Source: Apodospora peruviana
Lineage: Eukaryota > Ascomycota > Sordariomycetes > Sordariales > Lasiosphaeriaceae
Length of the DNA: 64,000 nucleotides
Direction: 5' to 3'
NCBI GenBank assembly: GCA_033439685.1
Contig: JAUEDM010000004.1
Coordinates: 2,790,001-2,854,000 of the forward strand
The stretch's first letter is position 1. Every line of letters starts with the position of its first letter. The notes beneath the pieces are model-generated. The model searched no databases and was not told where the DNA came from. It saw only the letters and a program-made list of their open reading frames with translations. Shown here piece by piece: positions 21,415 to 31,400 of this stretch. A program made the translations under genes and the position numbers.

Positions 21415-24134
21415 ACCCTAACCTGTAAACTCGCCGCCGGCGAAATCCGCGAATATCTACGGTGGCTCCGGTGTGGCCGCCATGCTTATTTCTGTATATC
21501 TACGTCGCCGGCTGATTCGGCCGCTGATTCGCCGCGGCCCCCGGAGCCTCCACTATAATACAGGGCGCTAATGCGCCGTGGCCACACCACTACAGCGGGG
21601 CCGGCGCCGTAAGCAACCGCTAGTCGCGCCTTTCAGGGAGTCTGCGCCCCCCCGCTCCGCTCCAACTCTCCGTCCCCAACCTTCTCTTCTTTCCGGTACC
21701 GTAGGCCGGGCTTCCTTTACGCTATGGCTCTCCGGAAGCGACGAGCGCCGGCCAGGCTATCGATCACGGTAGCTGGATCGGCCGGCACGGAACAACCCCT
21801 AACCGGCCAAAAGAGGCTAGCGCAAGTAAGGATTCCAGCAGCGCGGCCGGAACGCGCTATCGTCAACAACGCCGAGCTCCGGGCCAACGCGCAGAACATC
21901 CTCACTATGATTAAAGCGACGCGGCCGAAGAACACGTCGTCGGCGTACGAGCCGAAGCAGGAAGAATTCCGGCGGTTCTGCCGGCGGAAACAGTACCAAG
22001 ACGGCGAGACGGTAACGGAGGATAAGCTCCTTCTTTTCCTTGTTGAGGAGGTTGTGAATCGGCCGTTACGGTCGCGGAGCCGGAAGTCTGACGGCGATGT
22101 GCCGCTCTCGGAGACTCGGCTTGCCTGGCGGTCGGTCCGGACCTACGTTACGGCTATTACCGACCTTTACCGATCGCAACGAGCCCTCGGCATGAACACC
22201 CACCCCTCGCCCCGAGAGGATAACGCCCGGGAGTATATTAAATCTCTCCAACGCCGGGATACGGAGCGGCAGAAAGCCAACTACGCCGACAAGGGCCGAG
22301 ATACCGTTCTTGACGGCTATTCGGAGGATGACCTCAAGCGGGTTGCCCAGGAGTTGTGGGGCCATACCGGCCAGTCAGCCGAATGCCACTTCCGGACTCT
22401 GGCCGATATGCTTCTCGGCCATTATATGCTTACCCGCGGCGGCGACCGACGGAGCCTTGAGATCTCGGACCTCTTTACGTTCGAATTCGCCGGCGAGGGG
22501 CCCACTCGGTGTATGCCGCTTATTACCACCACGCGAGCCGGAAAGCAGAACCAACACGGCCGCTTGGAAACCGCCGGCGCCCTTCGGAGCCGAGACCCGC
22601 TTATTTGCGTTCTTGGCGCGGTAGCCTTTTACCTCCTGTACCGGTGGGACCTTACCGATGAGCCGTTTCCCTGCTTTAAAAGCCGAGCGCAATGGTACGA
22701 CATCCGGCTGTTGAAGAGCACCGAGGCCGGCCCCGCCTCCGCGTTAGCGTATAATAGCCAGCGGGATTGGGTTATTAAGGCGTTTGCGTACGCCGGTATC
22801 CGGTCGAACAAGAAGACCCACGTTAGCCGGAGCTCTGGAGCGAAGACGGCGGAGTTGAAGGGCGTAAGCGAGGCGCAGATTCGCCGTGCCGGCCGGTGGA
22901 ACCAAGAGCAAATGATCGGCTGTTACCTAAATTCACTACCCCGGAAGTTCATGCGGACCATGGCTGGCCATCCGGCGCAGATGGGGGGCTTTGAGATACG
23001 CCGAAGCCGAACGCCGCCTCCGGACTCCCTGTTAGCGTTGATCTGGCCGGAGTTAAGCCAGTGGGCAGATAAGTTCGGCCCCGGCCCGGAGCAAATACAC
23101 GACCTTGCGGCGGCCGGCTTCACAAGCTTGTTATTCTACCTCCGAGAGGTGATTCTGGAAGACTCGGTGCCGTTGATGCGCCAGTTTCCGGACTCCGCCG
23201 TGTGGAACCATCCGGTATTCCAGCACAAAGATTACCGGCCGTATGCGCACCGCGTAGCGGTAATAATAGAAGAAGGCGAGCGGCCGAGCCAGTTGGCCGT
23301 TCTGACGCAGGCTTTGCCGGTCCTTACCGACTACCTAAAGACGGCCGAAGCCCGGAGTGAGGTCAAGATATTGGAGCTTTCAACGGCCCTAACGGCCGAG
23401 ATTCGTACGGCAGAAGCACGGCTAGCCCTAACCTATCAGTCTTCCTTGCGCGACCTCCTTGCCGGAAGCGTTTTCCAGCTGCAACCACCACCGGCACCAG
23501 CACTAGCATCGGCACCGGCTCCGGCTCCGGCACTAGCATCGCCATCAGAAAGCTGTTCAAGCAGCTCCAGCCGGCTAAGCTGCTCCAGCCAGCCAAGCCC
23601 AGAGCCGGAGGCTGCGGAGCCGGAGACTACGGAGCCGCCGAAACACCGCATGAGCCGGGCCGTCAAGACCGTAAATGACCTTTGGCGCGAGTGGACTACC
23701 GGCTTGCGGGGTAGCCCTTCGATCACGGCTTTGGATAATCGGTGGGGGAGCCGGTGGCGTGCCGGCCGTCAGGCCGAAGTTCAGTGGTATTCTTTACGGC
23801 TGGAAGTCATCCGAGAGATCCGGCGAGTTGCCGGCTTACGGCGGTTGAGCGAAGAATCGGCGATGTTCTTTGTTGCGGCCGAACAACGGCAATCTAACTG
23901 TTCTCTGGATTTGTATTGCAAGCGGCTCCGCGCCAACAGGAAGACGAGGGAGGCCGGCGGCGCGATAACGGCACGGCGCCGGCGGTAACAAGCCTTCCGT
24001 AGATAGATTTAGTAATTGAGCCGTTGTTGCAATACAGTTTGGGCCTGGAAACGCTGTTTTACTACGTAGATTGCGCCCAATTGCTTGTGTTTAGGGGCTT
24101 CAGGGGCTAAAAAATTGCATATATAACCCTAACC
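21415..24134 (+). mobile_element. Crypton-type tyrosine-recombinase DNA transposon
   Basis: A segment of about 2.7 kb with base composition unlike its AT-richer flanks, holding one long intronless recombinase gene. Both ends carry the 9-base direct repeat ACCCTAACC (21415-21423 and 24126-24134), embedded in telomere-like CCCTAA sequence. Subterminal motifs are shared between ends: GTATATCTACG at about 21494-21504, its inverse CGTAGATATAC at about 24241-24251 outside the right repeat, and CCGCTGATTC on both sides. Exact borders are therefore uncertain by about 120 bp (possible outer limits about 21355-24252). Cryptons move by a tyrosine recombinase, lack long terminal inverted repeats and integrate at short identical sequences, which fits. 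The gene is uninterrupted, so the copy may be young. Confidence 0.75.
21724..23988 (+). CDS. Crypton tyrosine recombinase with C-terminal GCR1-type DNA-binding domain
   Basis: A single frame of 754 aa. The N-terminal half has a SAM-like core-binding region (NTSSAYEPKQEEFRRFC). The catalytic region has an arginine box around residues 238-243 (LTRGGDRRSLEI), an HxxR box (H366-R369, THVSRSSGAKTAE) with GRW following, and a likely nucleophile Tyr401 (GCYLNSLP). This order matches fungal Crypton/Ndc10-like tyrosine recombinases. A Pro/Ala/Ser linker (about residues 583-640) leads to a C-terminal block (TVNDLWREWTTGLRGSPSI, LDNRWGSRWR, IREIRRVAG) resembling the GCR1_C DNA-binding domain found in Cryptons. 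All motifs are intact. The absence of introns is expected for this class. It is not the DUF3435 captain of Starships, as far as motifs show. Confidence 0.8.
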   Translation: MALRKRRAPARLSITVAGSAGTEQPLTGQKRLAQVRIPAARPERAIVNNAELRANAQNILTMIKATRPKNTSSAYEPKQEEFRRFCRRKQYQDGETVTEDKLLLFLVEEVVNRPLRSRSRKSDGDVPLSETRLAWRSVRTYVTAITDLYRSQRALGMNTHPSPREDNAREYIKSLQRRDTERQKANYADKGRDTVLDGYSEDDLKRVAQELWGHTGQSAECHFRTLADMLLGHYMLTRGGDRRSLEISDLFTFEFAGEGPTRCMPLITTTRAGKQNQHGRLETAGALRSRDPLICVLGAVAFYLLYRWDLTDEPFPCFKSRAQWYDIRLLKSTEAGPASALAYNSQRDWVIKAFAYAGIRSNKKTHVSRSSGAKTAELKGVSEAQIRRAGRWNQEQMIGCYLNSLPRKFMRTMAGHPAQMGGFEIRRSRTPPPDSLLALIWPELSQWADKFGPGPEQIHDLAAAGFTSLLFYLREVILEDSVPLMRQFPDSAVWNHPVFQHKDYRPYAHRVAVIIEEGERPSQLAVLTQALPVLTDYLKTAEARSEVKILELSTALTAEIRTAEARLALTYQSSLRDLLAGSVFQLQPPPAPALASAPAPAPALASPSESCSSSSSRLSCSSQPSPEPEAAEPETTEPPKHRMSRAVKTVNDLWREWTTGLRGSPSITALDNRWGSRWRAGRQAEVQWYSLRLEVIREIRRVAGLRRLSEESAMFFVAAEQRQSNCSLDLYCKRLRANRKTREAGGAITARRRR

Positions 24135-24331
24135 CTGCGCAGACGTAGACATCCTTGGGATATTTACGGTCGCTGAGGGCACGGCCCCTTTTTGGCTGCG
24201 AAGAGGCGCTCAGCCGCTGATTCAGCCACCAATTGGCCGCCGTAGATATACCCTTGATATCCACAGCAAAATATTATTGGTGCATCTCATCAGAATGGAA
24301 AGCAGAACATCTCAACCGAAACTTACCTCTA

Positions 24332-24558
24332 CACCATTCCACGGTAAATATTAGCCGTCGAGTACTTTACAAAAACCCTGTAAAAGATTGACCCTTGTCT
24401 GTGACATCTTCTGCGATCGGCTACTAGGGCCTAATACGGTATTCACAAGGCATCTTTTGCTACTTCAACAGGTATTTCCAGGATGCCCTCTGAGAAGTCA
24501 CGAGCTAGGACCCTTGTAAAGTATGTACTCGATGGCTACTATTTACCGTGGAATGGTA
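24332..24558. mobile_element. MITE-like inverted-repeat element with TA target duplication
   Basis: The left arm (CACCATTCCACGGTAAATA then TTAGCCGTCGAGTA...CTTTACAA) and the right arm, read in reverse complement (TACCATTCCACGGTAAATA then GTAGCCATCGAGTA...CTTTACAA), match over about 45 bases with few differences. A TA dinucleotide flanks each end (24330-24331 and 24559-24560). At 227 bp with no coding capacity this fits a non-autonomous Tc1/mariner- or Fot-type element. It sits less than 200 bp right of the Crypton. Confidence 0.75.
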
Positions 24559-24560
24559 TA

Positions 24561-25315
24561 TAGTTGAATATCACCGCCTCGCTCTTTCAACACCTTACCT
24601 AGCTGAGGGAAACAAAGTCCAACTTTCGCATAGGAGTCTAGTTGTGGTGAGATTTATCAAGCCACAAGTAGTGGTAAATGACTGAGAAGGATGAAACAGA
24701 CGCGCCTCTTGCCGTTAAAAATATTGACTTTGGCACTTGTGTCCCTCTCTGCTGTGTTGCAACCCATCCATGCCTTCGGTATTCAGGTAACTTGCACCTG
24801 TTTCGTCCAGATACACCATTGAGCCGTTTGATCCAAGGAATTGAAAAGAAAACAACACACCAGATGATAAAGGTCTGTAGACAAAGTACTCTTTTTATTA
24901 CTACTCCATAGTAATGCCGTCTAAGCTCTAGGTACGTACCTATGTAGGGTCTAATGACATTGCCGGTTAGGTCTCCAAATCAGCATCTACTCGCACAAGC
25001 GATAGCCGCCAAACCGACCAAAAGCGCGGCCGCTGTGCAACGATCCTTTAGGTTTTCGGTTTCGCACGTTCCAGAACTCCGAGCCAAGAAAAGAAAATCC
25101 AAATGCAAGCATCCGTGCGGCACATGCCACAGCCGCCCCCGTTCCTAGGGTCCATAACGCCGAAAAAAAAAACAATGGGTATGAGGACAGAAGAAAAGTA
25201 AACCAAAAAGTGCTCCTCCAGCTAAGACATGTGGTCGTAGATAACGCGCGTCATGAGATCATGTTCAAAACAAAAACTTCCAAGACGAATCCAAGCTCGA
25301 GAGTGTTTGATCGAA
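24561..25315. other. Intergenic region
   Basis: Right of the MITE, before the 3' end of the esterase gene. Short open frames (for example 24678-24911) have no recognisable character. Confidence 0.45.
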
Positions 25316-26158
25316 TCAGTCGGGTCCAGAGCGGTTCATTTCGCCCTCGACAGTCTCTGGCTTTTCCAGGAGCCCGACTTTTCCGGCCTCGACAAGCCCA
25401 GCGTACCATATATCGGCCATCTTCTTATACCCATTATCGTTCGGGTGGGTATCATCCTTCAAATCATCCACCGTCAGGCGAGCGGGCCCATCATGGAACT
25501 CGACCAAGACAATCTTGCGGCCCTTGCCTCGTAGCTTCTTGACGAGAGCGCGGTATTGATCGTTGATGCGAAGCACTCGCTCTTCGGTCTCCTGATTCTT
25601 ATTCGGTAGCAGAGTGCTAAGCAGCACGACGGCGCGGGGGCTTGTCTTGTAGATGTCGCTGAGCAGAGCCTCCATGCGCTGGCCCGCGTTGACAATGTCC
25701 CAATCCTGGGAGGCGTCGTTAGTGCCCAGGTTTAACAGGACCACGTTGGGCTTGTCCTTTTGCAGCTCGGGCACGGCTTTCGTGTGCACTTCATCGATAC
25801 GGTATCCAGGAAAGCCCTCGACCTCGTTGTCCGCCATGGAGCCGCGTTTCGTCTCGCCGACCATGTTGACGCTGAGCTTGTCTTGCTGGACGAGCTGCAA
25901 CCGGAGGAACCGGCGGTACCCGTTCCCCAATGTCGATCCTACTCCATAGGTGATGGAGGCACCCAAAGGCATTATGCGCAGCAGGACGTTGGGCTCAAGG
26001 GCCCTATCTTCTATCTGGGGTTGGTTGACAGCGACACCATGGTAGGTTAGTGGCGAGGAGAAGGCTGGGGAAAGAAGTAAGCACAAAGATGAGAGGATGA
26101 GAATGCTAATACGCCGGGACGAACCTAGCAGAAGCACATTGAACCCTGATGAGAGCAT
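25316..26158 (-). CDS. Secreted SGNH/GDSL hydrolase (CE3-like esterase)
   Basis: The start at 26158 is chosen because it gives a signal peptide (hydrophobic ISILILSSLCLLLSPAFSS) and a 280-aa protein; the longer upstream frame has no such character. SGNH blocks are in order: block I MPLGASITYG with the nucleophile Ser, block II Gly in FPGYRID, block III LNLGTNDA with Gly and Asn, and block V DDTHPNDNGY with the Asp-His pair. This pattern, especially RIMPLGASIT, fits carbohydrate esterase family 3 (acetyl xylan esterase-like) or a related secreted esterase. Substrate cannot be told from sequence. It probably acts outside the cell on plant or fungal polysaccharide esters. Single exon. Confidence 0.85.
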   Translation of the reverse strand: MLSSGFNVLLLGSSRRISILILSSLCLLLSPAFSSPLTYHGVAVNQPQIEDRALEPNVLLRIMPLGASITYGVGSTLGNGYRRFLRLQLVQQDKLSVNMVGETKRGSMADNEVEGFPGYRIDEVHTKAVPELQKDKPNVVLLNLGTNDASQDWDIVNAGQRMEALLSDIYKTSPRAVVLLSTLLPNKNQETEERVLRINDQYRALVKKLRGKGRKIVLVEFHDGPARLTVDDLKDDTHPNDNGYKKMADIWYAGLVEAGKVGLLEKPETVEGEMNRSGPD

Positions 26159-28007
26159 GATGGGCAAGTTCTGTCCAATGGACAGAGACTGAAAAGTGTG
26201 TGTATGTGTGTGTGATGAGGGGATAATTGCTTCACAAGAGGTTCTTGACAATATCCCTCCGTCACACACTGCGAGCACAGTATATATATACACGTCTCGA
26301 TGACACAACTGGCGGCACGATCCAGTCAGTGTTGGATGGCACCCACGAACTTGGAATCGGCCAGTGATGGAATGTGGCAGTGACCGGTAACGTGAGACTA
26401 CCGGGTTGGCGGCTGCTGACGGGGGTGGCCGGAGAGAGGGGGCCGGGAGGTCCTTTCGGCACCGCCAATAGGCGTCAGCACTGTATTTGATGGGGACAGT
26501 GAGACGATATGGGAGCAAGGCCTCCGCGCCCGGCCAGCCGGATGAATATATCGGTATAAGGTATATATGAGATCAATATTCAGTGCCGGCCGCGGGGATC
26601 CAGACGGCGGGGTTGGGTGAGTTTGCAAGCCTGTCCAGCGGTCAGTGATGAGAGAACAACTGTCGGCTAAAAGTGATGATGTATTTCACAATCGCGCAAC
26701 TGGTCCTACGATGGAACCTCATTCCTGATTCTTTTGTCCTGGATCCATGGGACTCGAATTGCTCTCCATAACACACGTGTCGAGCAAGGATGGAGGACAA
26801 TGTACGTACCGAGTGGCTGATCTTTTCCAAGGTAAATCCGGGGACGATCGACGTGGCGCAACGACGGGAGTTGAAAAGGAAAGGATTCCGGATTCTGCAC
26901 GCGACAACAGAAAATGGGGAGTGGGATGAGGCCATGACTTCTACCGAACACTCCTGCCCCCCTATCTCCTTCCGGGACTGGCTGCCTGCCAGCGCTGAGT
27001 CTGACAGCTCCGCGCTTGCCCCCTTGGGGCATAACGTCGTCGACGAGATTAGCAAGAGCAACCCTACGAAATTGCGAAACTGGAAAATTACCAAGCGGGG
27101 GACGCGGCAAACAGACGCCAGGAACAGGGCAAGTGCAGGGGTCCCCAAGGGCCAGGTCTGCCTGTGGCGCGGCGGATGATGATGGTGCCGTTAACTGGGC
27201 CGTTGGGGGGGAGGCTGGCCTCGCAACACATGCAGGCTAAAAATATTAAAAAATTCCCGTATTGGGCCATTATTATCCACATCATCTTGTGGGACTTTCC
27301 CCTGGCTTGTTTGCCTCAAACGTAAATCCATCAGTCCCTTACGAATCCAACTACGTAGATGACAGAATATAAATATAAACACCGCACGTAAAACCGAGCT
27401 AGAATGCGAACCATTTGTTTTGTGTTTCTTAACCCAGCAGGGATTACCTAACCACCGTGGAAGGTCTCGCGTACCTGACACTAGCTTGCAGTAGTGCAAC
27501 CAACAGCACTTTTTGGAGGGGAGGCTTCCAAGCTGCAGCCCTGTAGGCAGTCCTGAAGTGTGGCTTCCAACGGGTAGCAACTTGGAAACCTCTTGGCTAC
27601 AAAATTTTCTCGAAAGTTCAAACTTTCGGCGGACGTCATTTACCGTCCGTTGGTTTGCAGAATCACTTCGTGCGACATAGCCGTTCGCCCACAGTCCAGA
27701 TAGAGAACAGGATTTGAAGGGGGTGAGTTGGAGCAGTTTGACTTTTTAAGAAGGAAGCTGTCCCCCGCGGCGTTAAAGTTGCCAAGCCCAATCGGCGGGG
27801 TGGCTGTCGACCATCGGTAAACATTGATGAAAAGACAAGGAACTCAGTTCGCAGGAGAGTTTGGTCAAAAAAGCACAGACCAATCAATAGGTACCGGTAA
27901 TGCGAAGAGAAGCGAGACATCAGGTTCCGTCCGATATGAGAGAAAAGAAACATCCGAGCAACAATCAATCTTCACAATGGCAGCAGAATCAAACTCCCAG
28001 GAATGAG
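26159..28007. other. Long intergenic region
   Basis: About 1.8 kb. The first part is the promoter of the esterase, with TATATATA at about 26281-26288 and TG-rich repeats near 26199-26213. Overlapping open frames on both strands at 26640-27180 are not recognisable, lack introns or signals, and disagree with each other. Nothing else supported. Confidence 0.45.
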
Positions 28008-28016
28008 AAAAAAAAA
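28008..28016 (-). terminator. RNA polymerase III terminator
   Basis: A run of nine T on the minus strand begins about 18 bases after the 3' end of the tRNA-Glu gene. Confidence 0.8.
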
Positions 28017-28034
28017 TGAAAAATACGTTTTAAC

Positions 28035-28126
28035 CTCGGATACCGGGAGTCGAACCCGGGGCTGTTGAGAGAACAGGCACTTCTGAGAAGTGAGAGTCAA
28101 CGATGTTACCGCTACACCATACCCGA
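28035..28126 (-). tRNA. tRNA-Glu (anticodon CTC) with intron
   Basis: Cloverleaf drawn by hand on the minus strand. The acceptor stem TCGGGTA pairs with TATCCGA (one G-T) with discriminator G. The D stem GTGT pairs with ACAT. The anticodon stem GTTGA pairs with TCAAC. The T arm is CCGGG-TTCGACT-CCCGG. The anticodon loop reads C-T-CTC-A followed by about 21 extra bases and a closing C, so the intron sits in the canonical position after base 37. The D-arm GTGTAGCGG is characteristic of tRNA-Glu. An internal A-box-like stretch and GGTTCGACTCC B box are present. Confidence 0.9.
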
Positions 28127-28490
28127 TTTTGCAGGAATGGCTTCCGATTGCTGTCCCTTCGAGCTCCACAAGCCTGATGTTGAACTATACCACCACACTC
28201 TCCAACCACTTTTGGCATCAACCCGACTTATCCACCAACAAAACCGACGGAAGATTATAGCGCTCCGTTTGTTTGCTTGCAATATTTGCTCATCGTATTA
28301 TATGATCTTGCAAATGTTGCTGACGGTCATCCCTCCTGCATTGCCATGCTCACTCATCCGACCCAGCAATCAAAAAAGATCAGCAGAACATAAACGTCCA
28401 TATCTAAAAATAATAACCAACTAGTTCTAAGAAAGGGTATCTCGGATGCAAACACATGCCTGTCTCGCACAAACTTTACAAAAAGAGAAA
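28127..28490. other. Spacer between tRNA and flippase gene
   Basis: AT-rich 5' flank of the tRNA gene and 3' flank of the leftward P4-ATPase gene. No gene seen. Confidence 0.5.
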
Positions 28491-31400
28491 TCATGCCAAA
28501 TCCAAACTCCTCGAGCTCGTCATTCGCCTTGTAACCGACGACCGACGATCCATTCCCAAGTCCAACCTCCCCTCATCACCACCTCCCATAACAGGCTCTT
28601 CCACCTCATCAACTTCCTCTAGTCCACCGTCCAACCGACTCATCCGGCGCAACGCCTCCCTGATCGCGGGCTCCTTCTCCATAGCCTGCCACAACTCGAC
28701 ATCCCACTCCTCCAGACTAGTGCTCGTCTTGGTACCTTCACCATCACCGCCATCCCACATTGGAGTACTACTCCTCCCAAACGCCTTCCTCCACGTCGAC
28801 CACTGCATCCACTTCCACCCCCATTTCCACAGCCCCAACACGATCAGGTTGCGCTTCACCGAGCTGTACGCCAGCTCGATCGACACCAGCAGCCCCAAAA
28901 CCGCCGCCAGCGTCGCCCACCACACCGGGTCCTGCCCGAACCCGGTGAAAAAGCCGCCTCGGACCGCGTACGGCCACACGCCCGGGGCGTAGATACCGGC
29001 AAGAAAGACCTGCCACGCCCACCAACCAGCCACCGTGATGGCAAAGCTGGCAAGCACAATCGCGCTCTTGAAGTGCGTCCCGAGGATCCTATTTTTACAA
29101 TCAGCTTCAAAACATATCAGAGATATGGGAAGGAGAGGCACTTACATCAACTTCAAATTGATCCACAGAATATCCACCGTAAACACCAAATTCCCCAGCG
29201 CAAACAACCCGCCGCCGTCCTTAATAGGGCCACTTACCTCCTCGCCGTACATCGCCCAGCACAAAAACCAAACCAGTATTCCCTCCGCCGCACCCCCGAC
29301 CATCCAGGCCAAATACTTTGGGATATTCAGCCCCTTGTCTCGCTGCCCAAAGACGTACAACTCAGGAACCGCGAGCAGTGTCTCGGCCGCCAGGTCCTGC
29401 TCCCATATCCCCGGGACGATCACGCACAGGCTCGTAAACAGCGTGTTCAGCACCGTCAAGCTCCAGCTCTCGTACAGACTCGTGCCCGTGTAACCATTAT
29501 AGCGCTGGTACAGCTCGGTCGGCAGGTAGAAAAACATCTCCTTCCAAAAGGTCGCGAGGATAAACCGCGCCGTGCGCACGTAGTTCCACCGGCCATGCAC
29601 GAGCAGCAAACGCGACAAGAACCGAAACTGCGCAATGCTGTAATCGGCCACGCGCGCGGCCTGGAGTCCTTCGCGGCCCGATATGCCGACGCCGACGTGC
29701 GCGGCCGAGAGCATGGCCAGGTCGTTGGCGCCGTCACCGATTGCGAGAGTCAGTGGGCCGGTACTGCTACTACTACCGCGTAATTTGGAGGATGGACTGC
29801 AAAAACCACCACCGGTTGATGATTTTGACTTGGTAGATGTGATAGCAGTAGGAGTAGCTTTTCGAATTGCGTAAACCAGATGAGCCTTTTGCGCCGGCGA
29901 CGCGCGACAGCAGATCACCGAATCGACAGTCGGGATCAGCGTGGAGAAGAGCTGTTTCAAGCTCACGGCCTCAGGCTCCTCTATGGCAGCAAGCGTGTGT
30001 CCGTCGATAACGACCACAGTGTGATACGGCATATGTGACGACAAGGTCTCGGCGTGGACCTGCAAGTCTTCAATGATGCCAAGTATCTGGCCTTCGAGGT
30101 CGCCCTTCGTGACATCTAACACAAAAATGTCCGACCCCGGCCTGCAGATCCTGGCCGAATGGGCGATGTTGATGGCCGTCTCCCGCTTGTCACCGGTGAG
30201 CATCCAGATCTTGATGTTGGCCCGCCGAAGCCTGTCAATCGTTTCCGGCACACCGACTTGCAGCTTATCTTCAATGGCCGATGCGCCGATCAACTCCAGA
30301 GACTGCTCGACCACGTCACCAGCCGCTTCGATGCGCTCTTGGCGGTCGACCAGGCTTGTCTCTGCATCGTGGTACAGTTTCTTCCAGGTCTTGTACTCGC
30401 TGTCGGTCAGAAACCTGTGCGCAAACAAGAGCGTGCGGAGCCCCTCTGTCGCGAAGTCGTCAATATGCTTGAAGCAGCGCGTGAAAATGGTGGCATCGTC
30501 GCTGATAGACGGGTCGTCGAGGAAGGCGAACTTGTCCGGCACGGCCCGGTAGATTGTTGGGGAGAGAAGCGATTTTTCACCACTGACATCAAATGAGACC
30601 GTGCGAGCTGCCAGAGACAGGCGGGGGCGGTCGTCGGATGGACGCACGGACAGCTTGCTGGTCTCAAAGGACTTGCTTCTGCTGGCCGGCGGGGGACGTA
30701 AGCTGGTGCCGGCTGTCGTTGAGTGTCTCGCGACGCCCACACTCCGGCGGATTGTTAGACTTGGACGCCCACCAAAGCTGTTGCGTGGTTCACGCGCTTC
30801 ACTCTTGCGTTGCAGTTCGTGGTCGAGCTCCAGACTCTTGCGCAGCTCACTGGCCTTCTGCATGGCCAGGTTTGCCATTCGCAGCCGCGGAAGAATGACC
30901 GAATCGGCTCCTTTGGTTATAAGCCAAACCCTGTCGTCAGGACAGCGCACGATGATGGACATACGCTTGCGCTTGCTGCTGAATTCGATCACATCGAGAA
31001 TCTTGTATGTCTTTTCTGAAGCATCGTCACCGCCGTTGGATATTTGGAGAGTGACAGTCTGAGAGGATCGCTGGACCACCACAAATCCCAGTTCTTGAGC
31101 GGCCTTGACGAGAGCAAGTTCGTCTGGTGATGCAGACTGGAACTCAACCTTTCCGTCTCTGACCTCTGGCAAGCAGGTATGACAGAGCGCCATGGCGAGG
31201 ATATACTGGGTTGCCCGGCGAGAGAAGGGCGAATTGGGCCGCAACCGGATGAACTCGATGAGGTCCCTTGTGTTGAGATCTGGCTGGACGTGGTCGGGAC
31301 GACCAGTTGAGCGCCATTGAGATGACGATCGGCGGAGCGGCCCAGGTCTGGAAATAATGGTTGACGAACGAACCATCGAATGAGAAGTGCTAGACCGACG

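Noticed and set aside
21415..24134. Starship captain-type element
   Set aside because: The recombinase carries a GCR1-type C-terminal domain and Crypton-like size with no cargo; not a DUF3435 captain layout.
26642..27179. Overlapping frames on both strands (168 aa minus, 129 aa plus)
   Set aside because: Neither has a recognisable motif, signal peptide or splice support, and they exclude each other.
29073..29783. 236-aa plus-strand frame opposite the P4-ATPase
   Set aside because: Antisense shadow of the conserved C-terminal ATPase region.
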